Shown here piece by piece: positions 14,361 through 28,154 of a stretch of DNA of 59,639 bases (position 1 is its first letter; the number at the start of each line of letters is the position of its first letter). Position numbers and translations under genes: made by a program. The stretch is from NCBI GenBank assembly GCA_037447655.1, contig JBBHKE010000087.1, forward strand, positions 25,601 to 85,239, given 5' to 3'. This DNA comes from Zygnema cylindricum. Taxonomy: Eukaryota > Streptophyta > Zygnematophyceae > Zygnematales > Zygnemataceae. Below the pieces are notes generated by a model. It did no database searches. It saw nothing but the letters and a program-made list of their open reading frames with translations, and was not told where the DNA came from.

Positions 14361-15640
14361 TAGCAAATAACGCTGCACTATCGAGACCCCTTCAAAAAAT
14401 AAGCCGTACAAGTTTCAGCCGGACAAAAACGAACAGCCCTATACTTTTAAACGCCGTCAAATTTTTTTTAAAACTTTTCACACGTGAAAACACGTTTTCC
14501 TATTTGTGAAAACGGTTCTACTTTATTCAAAACACATTGCCGATGTGGTTTATGATAAGTTTGAAGATGACGTGACAGTGGGTTGAAAAACAAAGACCGA
14601 CAAATTTCTGGACATCAAAAGTTCGAGGATGACGCAAATTGTACTCTAACAAATTTGCGATTTCTTCTTGCAACTTAAACAGTACGACGCTAAGTTTTAA
14701 AGGGAAAACGACAGAAATAAATCCGTACTTAGAAACATGGGGCCGTACCCTTTAGATTCGGTTCATTGAATCAAATTGAAATTTGAACTTCTAATCCACC
14801 CACATATTGGAATATGAGCTAGCGTCAGCAATATTTATACATCTCATTAAAGACAGGAGCCGATATGCCAGGTGGAAGTGTTGGCATTCCACGGTGTACG
14901 GTCGAGTCCTGTAAGAGGAAGCGACAAGGCCGTACACAATGGAAAATTCTATATCGAAATCCAGAATCTTACGTTTGCTAGATTTGGACAAAATCAAAGT
15001 GATAACGGTCAGATATTTACCTTTTTGGAGATAATAGCGTCCTTGTGCATAAAAGTCTTTGGTGCCTCGTTGTCCTCCGAAGAAAACCTTATTTGATGAC
15101 GTGGCTCGTTAGGAGCAGGTGACACTTAACGACAGAAAAGCTGCGCGATTCTTTTATGCTACGCTGATTTTTCCGCTATAGACTCTTCAGAACTCGACAG
15201 TAGTTAATGTAAACAAGATGTACTTTGCTCGCTTGTCGCATACGGATCTCCAAAGATACGAACCGAGGGTCGCCAAAATGGTACGAAAGGTCCCAGACAG
15301 AGCTGGAGGTTGGAGGTTGTTATGCATTAACAAGTCTGCCACGCGCAGCAAACTGGTAGGCTGTCAAAGTATGACGTGACAATCATGTTTTGTACTTTGA
15401 TGGTCGCGTTCTTGGAAATAAAATCTTTCTCTCCAAAAACGAAACGATGAAACGATGCCCATGTGGGAATTGACGTGTTTTCTTAACATGCGTCAGGTCT
15501 TCAAGAATCATGTGCTCTCGTTTCTTGTCGTACTTGAGTTTACGCCAAGGATTTTTTGTAAAGCGGTCTCCCAAACGTACGTTAACGAGGATGAGTCCGT
15601 ACGGACACTAGTATGTTTTGGGAACATGTTGACAAATTGC

Positions 15641-16527
15641 TAGTGTTGTGTATAGGAAAGCATTTACCGATAACCGATATGGACCGCTTTTCGGGTTCCC
15701 GATAATCGATATATTGGTTCGATATATCGCTATCGGTCTTAACGCTGATAAGTAACCGATAATATCGGGTACTTATCGGCGATAACACCGATAACGATAA
15801 CTATCGGCGATAAATGTACGGTCCGTACAGATAAATGTACGGCATGTACACTCAGCTGTAAGTCTTATTCCTCGGACGCGCAGAAAGTACAGTAGCCGCC
15901 ATGACGTCTGTACGATTTTGGTACGAATCCAATATAAACGATGTACTTTTCACATCCGACGCCATGGCTTTGTCCCTTTATTCCTTGGGATCCACTGGAC
16001 ACCTGCCACGTGTCAATCTGTCAGCTTTTTTGGCGTAAGCTGCCAAAAGAGCCATTCCGAGATGCTAGCGCTCACGCTGGCCGTCCGCTCGTACTTTTTA
16101 ATTCCAAGTTGTCCATTCGATTCCGGCGGCGCGCATATTTTTATTTTGCGTCCGTTGTACTTTGTGTCCGTCGTCCTTTTTCCGTTCCATGTTCACCAGT
16201 TTGTCTGTAAATTCCTTACGTCGCTGTAAAAATATTTTGTTCAGTTAACCGGCCAACATTTTATGTGCTGCGTTGTCCGTAATAATTTTCAGTTAGATAG
16301 TTACGGAACAGATTCGTATACGTGGCATGCCACGCTATATAATGGAAGTAGTTTAATACAGTATTTAATAAGGTAATATAGTATGCGTACTATATATTTT
16401 TGTAGTTATCACCGATATAGAATTTGTTGGTCTCGGACCGATATATCGGTACCTCTGACCGTTCGATAACCGATAACTGTCGGTATCGGTGCTATCGCGA
16501 TAAGTTTTTTACCGATACACAACCCTA
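15641..16527. mobile_element. hAT-1 non-autonomous element, copy a
   Basis: 887 bp, bounded by TAGTGTTGTGTAT and ATACACAACCCTA, with a perfect 8-bp target duplication CAAATTGC at 15633-15640 and 16528-16535. Subterminal regions are packed with CGATA/TATCG motifs. An 89-codon ATG frame at 15941-16210 is closely matched at the same place in copy c (41243-41512), but it resembles no transposase. The site is empty in R2 copy a near 8420. The 8-bp duplication and TAG-type ends point to the hAT superfamily. Confidence 0.85.
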
Positions 16528-16565
16528 CAAATTGCTAAATAAAAAAAAACAAAGAAACAAACACC

Positions 16566-17662
16566 TAGTAATGTGTATCGGTAAAAACCTTATCGCGATA
16601 ACACCGATACCGATATTTATCGGTTATCGAGCGTCAAAGGTCCCGATATATCGGTCTGAGACCAACAAATTCCATATCGGCAATAACTTAAAAAACATGT
16701 ATTACGCATACTATAGTACTTTATAATAAATGTATTACAGTATTTACATTATATAGCGTGGCATATCAAATATAACAATCTGTTCCGTATCTATTTAACT
16801 TATAATTATTACGGACAACGTAGCACGTAAACGTAGACAAATTTAAAATAATACTTTACTGTTCTAAAACTATACTACCGAAACAAAATAAAATAAAATA
16901 CATTGTAAAATTCGAGAATCAAACTTTTTTAAAATAGAAAAATTACAGACGAACGGAGCAGACAATCGTCGATGTCTAATTCGTACAAATTTTAACTTTT
17001 TTACGAAAACTACGTGGTATTCGTTTTTTTCATACTTTTCTTAAAATTCGTGAAAATTTCGCTGTACGGCCATGTACAAAATCGTACGGAAAGATTAATC
17101 TCAAAAAATCCTAAAAAATCTTAAAAAGTACGTAAATTAATAAAAAATGTACAAAATTGAATGAAAGTGTACCCTAAAATACCTTATAGTACGGAATATC
17201 TACGACAACCGTACTGAAATATAAAGGAACGTACGGCAATGTGCATTGGAAACCAAAAAAATCACGTAAAATAACCCTAAAATGTACGAACATAGACGGA
17301 CACTATACATAATTGTATAAATATTGTACAGATACAAATTAAGGTATGCATTTGATTTACTTTTCAACATCGTTTGATGCGTACCGCACTTAGTATTTGT
17401 TAGTTTATACCGCGCGTAATATGCGCACGGGACAACTATGGACTAAACACCATTCAGACTGCCGCCATTTACAACCACCATTTTTATCTGTATGGTCCGT
17501 ACATATATCGTCGATAGTTACCGATATCGGTGTTATTGCCGATAAATACCGATAAATATCGGTTATTTATCAGCGATAACACCAATAACGATATATCGTA
17601 CCAATATATCGATTAAAGGTCCATATCAGTTATCAGCAAATCCTTACCGATACACAACACTA
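16566..17662. mobile_element. hAT-1 element, copy b (longer variant)
   Basis: 1097 bp with ends TAGTAATGTGTATCGG and CCGATACACAACACTA. The target duplication is CAAACACC/CGAACACC, seven of eight matching. The middle (about 16955-17440) differs from copies a and c and resembles the interior of the hAT-3 family (CGAAAACTACGT.GTATTCG ... GCGCACGGGACAACTATG), so it probably holds a degraded nested element. No coding capacity. Confidence 0.8.
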
Positions 17663-17763
17663 CGAACACCCATTATTCAAGTCTTTTCAGATCCTGGATT
17701 CCTATAACTTTGATGAGAAAACCATGAGTGGTTCTGCAAAGCTTCCCAATAAAGTATTTTCAT

Positions 17764-18450
17764 CCTAGTTGTTCAAAACGCGTTATTTTTTCATTTTTTC
17801 CAGTTTCTACTTATTCTACGTGACTTTTGAAAAAATCGCAAAAAATGTCTGTTGTAAACTGAAAGTGAAATTTACAGAAAACCTATAAACAAATTACGGT
17901 AACTGTGTGGTTTTTTACAGAAATCGTACGGGAGTTTACGAAAAGATACGATACACGTATTGGTACTTTCTGTTCTTTAAACTGAAACGGAATGTGCACG
18001 GATATGTACCAAATTTTATTGTACATGAACAAACAATTTCAAAAAGAGACGTTGCAGCGTCACACTATTTGCGCGTCGTAAGTTCAAATTGTGTATGAAC
18101 GTTTTTTTCAATTTCTTTTCAAAGAGGCCGCTCTGAAAACGAATCTTAAAGGAAGTTGCCATTAGTAACGCCACGGAAGTAGACAGTGAAACTGTCGTTC
18201 AAGCCGTTGTCGAAGCTTTGACTCTGACAAAAAAATAACATTAGTGAGGATTCAACCTTGGCCTACATGTTACAATAGTAGACCACTTACAAACGACGGT
18301 ACATGTTCAATTCATTTTTTTTACATGTACGGAATTGTACGGACATAAATTCATTAACGATTTTTACGATTTTTTCAAATCGACCTCTTTAGTTTCTACG
18401 TATTGTATCCGCGTTCGAATCGTGCATAAAATGCGTATTGAACAACTATG
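17764..18450. mobile_element. hAT-3 element, copy a
   Basis: 687 bp bounded by CCTAGTTGTTC and GAACAACTATG, with a perfect 8-bp target duplication ATTTTCAT (17756-17763 and 18451-18458). R2 copy a has the unoccupied site AAGTATTTTCATCCTACTC near 8560, confirming the insertion. Interior rich in GTACGG motifs, no open frame of note. Confidence 0.85.
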
Positions 18451-18756
18451 ATTTTCATCCTACTCATTTCATCGGTATTCAAGACTTCTAAGGACTACGT
18501 TGCCGTAAACTTTGAAGTTGTACCAAAATACAAAATCCGTTTCAGTGCGGCAAGAAAAAAATACTTTACCGTCGAACAAATCACGATATAATGGCTCCTA
18601 CGCGCTCTTGAACGTTTTTTTGTGCGCATACCATAGATTTGCAGCGAGTTTCCAAACTCCGCGTGAGCGGAAATTTCACTAAGGGTCAAATTCCATCATT
18701 CAAAAAATGGTGTAGTTTACAAAAATCCGCAACTATCCAAATCAAACTGAACCGCT

Positions 18757-18867
18757 TATTTAGTTTTTATACGCGAAACAACATTACAGAGAATTTGCCA
18801 ATACTCCCCGAAGGTATGGAATGTAACACTAACTGTCGGATATTCATTCACGAGGTGTTCGCCTCAT
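18757..18867 (+). other. R4 fragment b: possible relic of a coding exon
   Basis: Encodes LFSFYTRNNITENLPIL ... IFIHEVFA, paralogous without gaps to the minus strand at 12104-12212. It lies just downstream of R2 copy b. Function unknown. Confidence 0.35.
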
Positions 18868-18869
18868 TT

Positions 18870-19900
18870 TTATCTGTAGCTCACAACGTACCTGTAGGAG
18901 GTGGGTTGGCATCTACAGAAAATATAATAATCGTGACACGCTAGACGATTAAGCTACGTGTCAAGATGGACAACCAACGAAAATTGGCAAAATTTGCACA
19001 TGGTATGAACCTTTCAAAATACAACTAAAAAAAATATATATATATATATATCGTCGCGCTATTTCTGGCAAAGCTCTTTCATCACACTATTTTTAACAAA
19101 AGACTTTTGTCATGTTTGAAAACAAGAACCTTAAAAAAATGAACTGGCATAGAAGATTGGCGATTGCAAAAATTACAAACGTTCTGACTTATTATGACCT
19201 GGTACACAGGTACATGGTACGCAAGTGAAGGTTTTAAGTGAAATTTGTCGGTGTTAAAAATATGAAGGATATTCAACATCAGATTGTTGCTTACGTGGTG
19301 CCACTCAATGTATAACACGTGGTTTACATGCTCTTTGGGATGGAACATTGACCCAATTAACCTTGTCCGAAGAGTTGGCCGTACGATTACAAAAACGGCT
19401 GATGGAACTTGACCCTAAGGGGTGGGGCAAATTTATCAGAAAACGATAGTTTTCGGGTCAAAAATAGCTCTTTTGAAAACCGGTCTCACCGTCAAAATTA
19501 TGACCGACCAAAGCGTATAGCGACGGGAAAGCGGGTGAACCTAATAATTTGTTATAAGTGTAAATTTTGAAAATGAAATGAAAGCACGATACGCTAGTCA
19601 ACCATAAAAACTTTACTAAAGTTTTTTTTGCATCACAAAATGGAACATGAATTGTCATCCCAAAACAACTCGAAGACGAGCAAAAAGGTCGATTATAAAA
19701 AACATTTTTTTTCTTTCCATGATATTTATTCATTTTTTTGTACGGGTATGACGTTGAATAATTATTGGTTCAAATTTCATTGGTTGTCTCCATGGACAAG
19801 TCAAGGGGGTCATTATTCGAATATAACTATTTTTGACCCTAAGACTAACGTTTTTTTACACGATGGTGCTCGATCAAGGCAAAATCCCGTTGGGTTAATA
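18870..19900. other. Unannotated intergenic DNA
   Basis: No gene or complete transposon seen; a short AT microsatellite at about 19031-19051. Open frames of up to about 90 codons show no recognisable motif. Confidence 0.5.
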
Positions 19901-19908
19901 TGTCGGTC

Positions 19909-20168
19909 ATGGATGGATAGAGGGATGGAGGGATGGATGAATGGAAGGAGAGATGGGTGGATGTATGGATGGAGGGATGGAGGGATGGATGGAGGGATGG
20001 ATAGAGGGATGGATGGATAGATAGATGGATGGATGGATGGACTGATGGATGGATGGATGGATGTATGGATGGATGGATGGAGGGATGGATGGAGGCATGG
20101 ATGGACAGTTAGACGGATGGATGGACTTATAGATGGAGCGATGGGTGGATGGATGGATGGATGGATGT
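19909..20168. repeat. GGAT minisatellite, about 260 bp
   Basis: Degenerate tandem array of the tetramer GGAT/GATG with interspersed GGAGGGAT units. The apparent open frames in several registers (Ser-Ile-His-Pro repeats on the minus strand) are a by-product of the repeat, not genes. Confidence 0.95.
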
Positions 20169-20991
20169 AACAAATTGTGACAGACACGAATCGAAATTAT
20201 CAACTTCATAGCGAAGTCGATATCTCTTTGTTGATCCTATAAAGCGTCGAAGTGTCTCGCGCTCGATTCCGCGATGTCACCCAACAATAGTTTTTCCATA
20301 GTAAGTTTTGCAGTAAAGTCATTATTTTTTAAGGTAAAAACCCTTTCGACAGGGCAGCGAAAAGACAACGGAGCAACAAAATACTTACGAGAGAATTTGG
20401 CATTTTTTTTTTTTGCTGAGCGAACAGAATCTTTAATTTTGTCTTTTTTTTAGTTTTGTTGCTACCATGAAGTCTAACAGAGTATCAGCAATAGCAGCTT
20501 CAAATGTCGATACGACGCATCTCGATTCAATCCCTAAACTTTACAGTTAGCCCCGAGTTCCGCAAAGGACAACTCCCAACACCTATTATATATTGTCGGA
20601 TATGATACCTTCATGTTGTACTTACAGTTTTCCGTACGATCTTTCACTGTCCTTTTAGATTTACATTCTTTTATGACAAACGCCAGATCGCCAAAATCTC
20701 CGATCTTGCGCACAATCATATTTTTCTTCTCAGCATCGGCGTCAAACTTTTCGCCTTTATGGCAGCGAACCATGTGAAGTACCAACTGTAACTACTGACA
20801 CATAGATCTCGTCGAATCCAAATGCCAGCTGGACAATTTTCTTTAGACAAAACCCACATGCCCAAACATACAGCGTCGAACAAAAATCATCATTGTGCTA
20901 AAAACTATTGACCTCCGGCAAGTTTCAACAATTGAACCGTTCCGTGAAACGCTAAATCGACGGTGGATGCCGTCAAGATTTCGGCAAAACA

Positions 20992-21458
20992 TGACACGTG
21001 TCAAATTCGATCGTATTTTTCAAATTCTCTTTTCGATTCATCCCATTTTACGTCGTTCAATCTGCACCTCGTCTGAACTGCTGCCATGTGTCCAAAGCTG
21101 TCGGTCGCTCAGTCCGCCGACCATCAGATTCCTTAATGACACTCTACGTGAGCCCACCGACAAACCGTTCTGCTACTGTAGTGTAGAATCTAGCCAAATG
21201 CGATAAAGTAAACACCTTTCCCACAAAAAGTTAAATCCTTCGTCACTGTTACCGCAGAATTATTTGCGCCTTTGCATATCTTTTGTTTAAGTCCCTAGTT
21301 TCACTCCCAAAAAATTGTCTTCTTGCGGCTAAGTGACGAATTGCCGTCTTGCCCGCGGCCGGACTTGTCAAAAACAAAGAAATAAGAATATTCGACTCTC
21401 GCAGAAAATCCGCACCGCCTTCTCTTCACTTCCTTTGTCCGTTTCCTTCTTTCCGAAA
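20992..21458 (+). promoter_or_regulatory. 5' flank shared by gene copies 2 and 4
   Basis: Sequence upstream of the ATG of copy 2 that closely matches 30253-30716 upstream of copy 4, starting at CGTGTCAAATTCGATCG. It probably holds the promoter and 5' UTR of the MAIFN-type members of the family. No convincing TATA box is visible. A 103-codon frame here is not conserved in a coding manner between the copies. Confidence 0.45.
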
Positions 21459-21668
21459 ATGGCGATTTTCAACTGTGTGGCTTTGCCGGCTGCGGCTCTT
21501 TTTTTGTCGCTTCTTTCCGTGAGTTACGGCGCATCTATCGCGGCTTTCGCGGAGCGTTCCGTTACGTCGGTGGAAACCGTTTGTCTTCTAGCGACGATGG
21601 GACGGACGTCGTTCGATACGGCGGATGTGATGCTGGTGGGAGAGATAGCCCAACTGAGAGGTCAGGAT

Positions 21669-21727
<59 letters not shown>

Positions 21728-23018
21728 CTCCATCTCTTCCCTCTCTCCTTCTCTCGTTCACTTTTCGTCTTTCTTCTCTCCCTCCCTCCCTCCCTCCCCC
21801 CCTCCCTCCCCCCCCCCCTCCCTCCAAGTGGAAGGCTTGAGGGAGCCTTGCGCCTAAATCGGCGATTCCGGATTGTGGCTGTTTTTCTCTCCCCAGACGG
21901 ACGCACCCTCTGTACGGACGAGATTGCTTTCTATTCGCACGTGGGAAGTCATACCTTCCGGGAATCCCGGGGGCCGGGCGAGGCTTGGGAGAGGGTCGGA
22001 TGGAGAGTGGCGCTGAGAAGCGGCCGCAGGGAGGAGGAAACGACCGCCTCGCTAAAGACAAAAGAGAGATCTCACACCGAATCAGGAAAAGATTCTTCCG
22101 GGAAAGATTCTGTCGGAAAAGATTCTGCAAATTCTGCAACGGGCGAAAAGACATTTCTGGTAAGTCTTTTTTTTTTTTTGTTCTGTATCTTGTAATTATT
22201 TGAGCTGGAATTGTCACATTTTCTCTGATGTTTGAGGTTTTTCAGAGCTTTTTTGGGGTTTTTTATTCTTATGCTTGTATGGTTCCTGTCATTTTAAACG
22301 TTACAAAAAAAACGCTGTTTTTTCTAACAGAACGTTTTGTTTTTTCCTATTTTTTTTACAGGAAATTATGAAAGCCCATCCAATGGTACAGGAATTCCTT
22401 TCGGTCAAATGGAGTCAACTCGCGGAAACTTCCGAAAAACTTCGCGCGGTTGTCCTCCATGATTCCCAGGGACCCATTTCCTCCATCTCCTACCTTCTCT
22501 TCCGTTCAACGGAGAACGGAAACATCGATTTCTATGTTCACGAAGCGCAAATTTCTGTTACGAATCCTCAACGCCGCGAAACTCTCGAGACAGAAGAATC
22601 AAAGGAAGCTTCCACAGTGTCGAAATTCTCCCCTTCTCCTTCTCCCTCTCCCTCTCCCTCTCCCTCACTTTCGTCTGAAACTCTATCTCAGATTCAAATT
22701 CCCACAGTTCCCTCGCATTTCCGAGGAATCTCTTCCTCCAAAATTTCCACTCGGTCTACTCTGAAAAATTCTCTCCCTTCTCCTTCTCCTTCTCCTTCCC
22801 CTACCTCTCCTGTCTCTCGCCCTCCCTCCCTCTCTCTCCCTCCTCCCCTCTGTGAAGACGACTATGGATGTGAAACCGGTTCCAAAACTATCTCTCTCCG
22901 AGCCACGACTCCGTGTGCAAGACTCGTTTGTACCCCAAATCCTGTTCGTCCCAAAGCTTGTATAAAAGGAAATAAAATGTATCCTGCCTGTCTCACTATT
23001 TGCGTTTGCAAAAAGTAA
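21459..23018 (+). CDS. Putative secreted Ser-Pro-rich eight-Cys protein, copy 2 (3 exons)
   Basis: Unrecognised gene and the best-preserved plus-strand member. Model: exon 1 21459-21660, exon 2 21846-22159, exon 3 22362-23018, giving 390 residues. Intron 2 (22160-22361) is canonical: GTAAGT donor, TTTACAG acceptor, phase 0. Intron 1 begins GTCAGG and consists mainly of CT and CCTCC repeats; its acceptor is uncertain (several AGs in 21827-21845), and I chose the one that keeps frame. Residues 1-31 form a signal peptide (VALPAAALFLSLLSVSYGA core). Residues about 68-160 contain RFRIVAVFLSPDGRT and three GKDS repeats. Exon 3 starts EIMKAHPMVQEFL, then a Ser-Pro linker, then the eight-Cys tail at about 336-390 with spacing C-x5-C-x14-C-x4-C-x9-C-x9-C-x3-C-x-C. 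No disruption is seen. Role unknown; a secreted peptide or wall protein is inference. It lies in an inverted repeat with copy 1. Confidence 0.55.
21670..21721. repeat. (CT)n microsatellite in intron 1 of gene copy 2
   Basis: Pure CT tract of about 52 bp, followed by CCTCC-rich sequence up to the acceptor region. It is the shorter counterpart of the 109-bp tract in copy 1. Confidence 0.95.
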
Positions 23019-23344
23019 TGAAAAAGAAAAAGAACGAAAAGAAAATCGCTTTCTTGATAGAAAAAGAGAAGAGTGGGAAAGAGAGAGAGAGAGAGAGAAA
23101 GAAGAAGAGAGTTGTCGAGATGGGAAGTGCGCATGATGGCCGTTTAACGGAGTAATAACGGAACTCTAACGGAACTTTAACATACGTTTGACCGAAAAAT
23201 GATTGAAGTATAACGGAAAGATAACGGAAAGCGAAAGGAAAGTTAAACCGTTACAGTTGGGAAAAATACTTTCGAAAAGAATTTGCCCACTGAATTTGTA
23301 TGGGCGGATTATTTTCAGAGATGAAAAAGTTATCGTCCTTTGTT

Positions 23345-23400
23345 TTATATATATACATATACATAAATATATATAATTATATATATATATACATATATGT
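23345..23400. repeat. Imperfect TA microsatellite
   Basis: TATATA stretches interrupted by CA and AA, in the 3' flank of gene copy 2; positional counterpart of 1479-1526. Confidence 0.85.
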
Positions 23401-24439
23401 ATCTATGTTTTTCTACATCTTTCTTTAAATTGTCAAGGAGAAAGATGGTACTGGTACAAAAGTTTTTTCATTTATTAATTTTTTTTATCGAAAATTCTTT
23501 TACTTTTTAAAACTTTTTGGATATCCAAGACCTCCTTGTGTATCCGAGAAAAGTGTTTTCCCAAAACAATAAAAGGAGAAAATAATATTTCAACACCCAA
23601 TTCGGAAATAAAAACGTTTTTTGCAATACCATTTTCTCCAAAAGACGGTAAAAGTGGAGAAATAAACTTCTTTTTTCAAAGTACATTTTCTCGACAAGAA
23701 TTTCGTCTTTTTCTTTCTCGAATAAAACGTTTCCATGTAGAAACCAGAATTTCATTTTCAGTTTTAAAAATTTCCGTTTTCGTTTAGCTTTTTAAATTGT
23801 GTCGGAAACGGAATTTGGAAGTTTGAGAGGATATAATTTTTTTTTTGTATTAATGTACAGATAAGTGGTTAGAAATAAATAGAAAGATAAATAGAAGAAT
23901 AAAATAGTATATAAATAGGAAAACAAATAGGAAAATCGAATAGAAATAGAAAAATATTTTTGATTCTTTCGGTCATTTTTGTACGATTGAAAAATTCGTT
24001 TTAACTAGTTTTGGAACATTTTTTCAGCCACTAGGATTTTTTTTTTGATAAAATTTTATTTTTTTTTTTTTTAATTTATTTATTATTTATTTTTTTTTTC
24101 TTTTATTTATTCATGTGGTTGTTTTTATTTTCGTTTTTTTTTTTGTATGATAAAATGTCAAATTTTTGCGTTTCAATTTATTTATTATTTATTTCTTTTT
24201 TCTTTTATTTATTCATGTGGTTGTTTTATTTTCGTTACTTATTTAATTTTTTAATATTAGATGGTTAAAATTTGGGTAAATTACTTTTAGAAGCTATTTT
24301 TTTTTTTTTCAAGAAAATCAATTCTATTTTTAGTCTCCAACAAAAAACAGGCAAAAAAAAGTACAAATGAAAAAAAAAAACATGTAAACAAATATCATGG
24401 AAATAATTTTTCCCAAAAAAATATAGTAACTTTCCCAAA

Positions 24440-27330
<2,891 letters not shown>

Positions 27331-27331
27331 A

Positions 27332-28051
27332 TTACTTTAAACAAACGCAAATTATCATACAGGCAGGAAATTTTTTATTCCCACTTTTACAATCCTTCGG
27401 GGGATTTTTATTTGTGGTACAAGAAGGTCGAGTGCACGGAGTTGTTCCACGAAGAGAAATAATTCCGCTGTCCGTTCTCCTTTCCGTTCTTCTTTCCGTT
27501 ACGTTTTCTGTTCCGCTTTTCGTTTCGCATCCGTAGACATCATCACAGTGGGGAGGAGAGAGAGAGAGAGAGAAGAGGTAGGAAAAGGGGAAGGAGAAGG
27601 AGAAGGAGAAGGGAGAGAATCTTTTGGAATAGACTGAGTGGAAATTTTGGAGGAAGAGACTCCTCGGAAATGCGAGGGAACTGTGGGAATTTGAATCTGA
27701 GTGAGAGTTTCCGACGAAAGTGAGGGAGAGGGAGAGGGAGAGGGAGGGGGAGAGGGGGAGGGAGAAGGAGAAGGAGAAGGGGAGGATTTCAATACCGTGG
27801 AAGCTTCCTTTGATTCTTCTGTCTTGAAAATTTCACGGCGTTGAGGATTTCGGAACTGAAATTTGCGCTTCGTGAACATAGAAATCGATGTTTCCGTTTT
27901 CCGTTGAACGGAAGAGAAGGTAGGAGATGGAGGAAATGGGTCCCTGGGAATCAAAGAGGACAACCGCGTGAAGTTTCTCGGAAGTTTCCGCGAGTTGACT
28001 CCATTTGACCGAAAGGAATTCCTGTACCATTGGATGGGCTTTCATCATTTC
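27332..28051 (-). pseudogene. Eight-Cys family, copy 3: last exon only, frameshifted
   Basis: The minus-strand sequence begins after a TTTACAG acceptor with MMKAHPMVQEFLSVKW and matches exon 3 of copies 1 and 2. An extra T near 27847 shifts the frame and causes a stop at about 27833 in the original frame. The Ser-Pro region is open in a second frame. Near the end the original frame is open again and encodes an eight-Cys tail. All spacings match the intact copies except C2-C3 (30 instead of 14 residues). Many residues between the cysteines differ (for example ARLV to TRPS), so this copy diverged long ago. Exons 1 and 2 are missing: a Copia remnant cuts the gene within intron 2 at about 28155. 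Confidence 0.75.
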
Positions 28052-28154
28052 CTGTAAAAAAAAAAAAAAAAGATTATGTTAGGAAAAAATCGATTTTTTT
28101 TTGAAGGTTCGAAATGACAAAATACATACAAGTATAAGAAAAAAAAAAAAACAT

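Larger units (their letters stand above)
12511..14750 (+). mobile_element. Harbinger-like element H2, carrying nested insertions
   Basis: Left end GGGCACAACCCCGTGTAC, right end CATGGGGCCGTACCC. Flanks are TTA and TTT(A), an imperfect TWA duplication. The left arm matches the start of H3 (TTGTAACTTAGCG...) and the right arm (AAAACACATTG.CGATGTG, GACGTGACAGTGGG) matches its end. A hAT-like element starting at 12979, itself abutted by a MITE, separates the arms. No transposase gene. Confidence 0.7.
14825..18612 (+). repeat. R2 repeat, copy b, split by three DNA transposons
   Basis: Matches R2 copy a (7655-8710) in four segments separated by insertions at 15641-16527, 16566-17662 and 17764-18450. 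Removing each insertion with one copy of its target duplication gives an alignment continuous with copy a. Confidence 0.75.

Noticed and set aside
15941-16210. Transposase fragment in hAT-1
   Set aside because: The 89-codon frame has no hAT or other transposase motif that I can identify; kept only as a note on the element.
16955-17440. Separate complete hAT-3 copy within hAT-1 copy b
   Set aside because: The interior and right end resemble hAT-3, but I could not find a matching left end or an 8-bp duplication, so boundaries are not supported.
19813-20209. Minus-strand frames of Ser-Ile-His-Pro repeats
   Set aside because: Translation of the GGAT minisatellite; several registers are open at once and there is no conserved flank.
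20895-21206. Upstream exon of gene copy 2
   Set aside because: The matching region before copy 4 has several amino-acid changes in a short span and loses the start of the frame; more likely promoter or 5' UTR.
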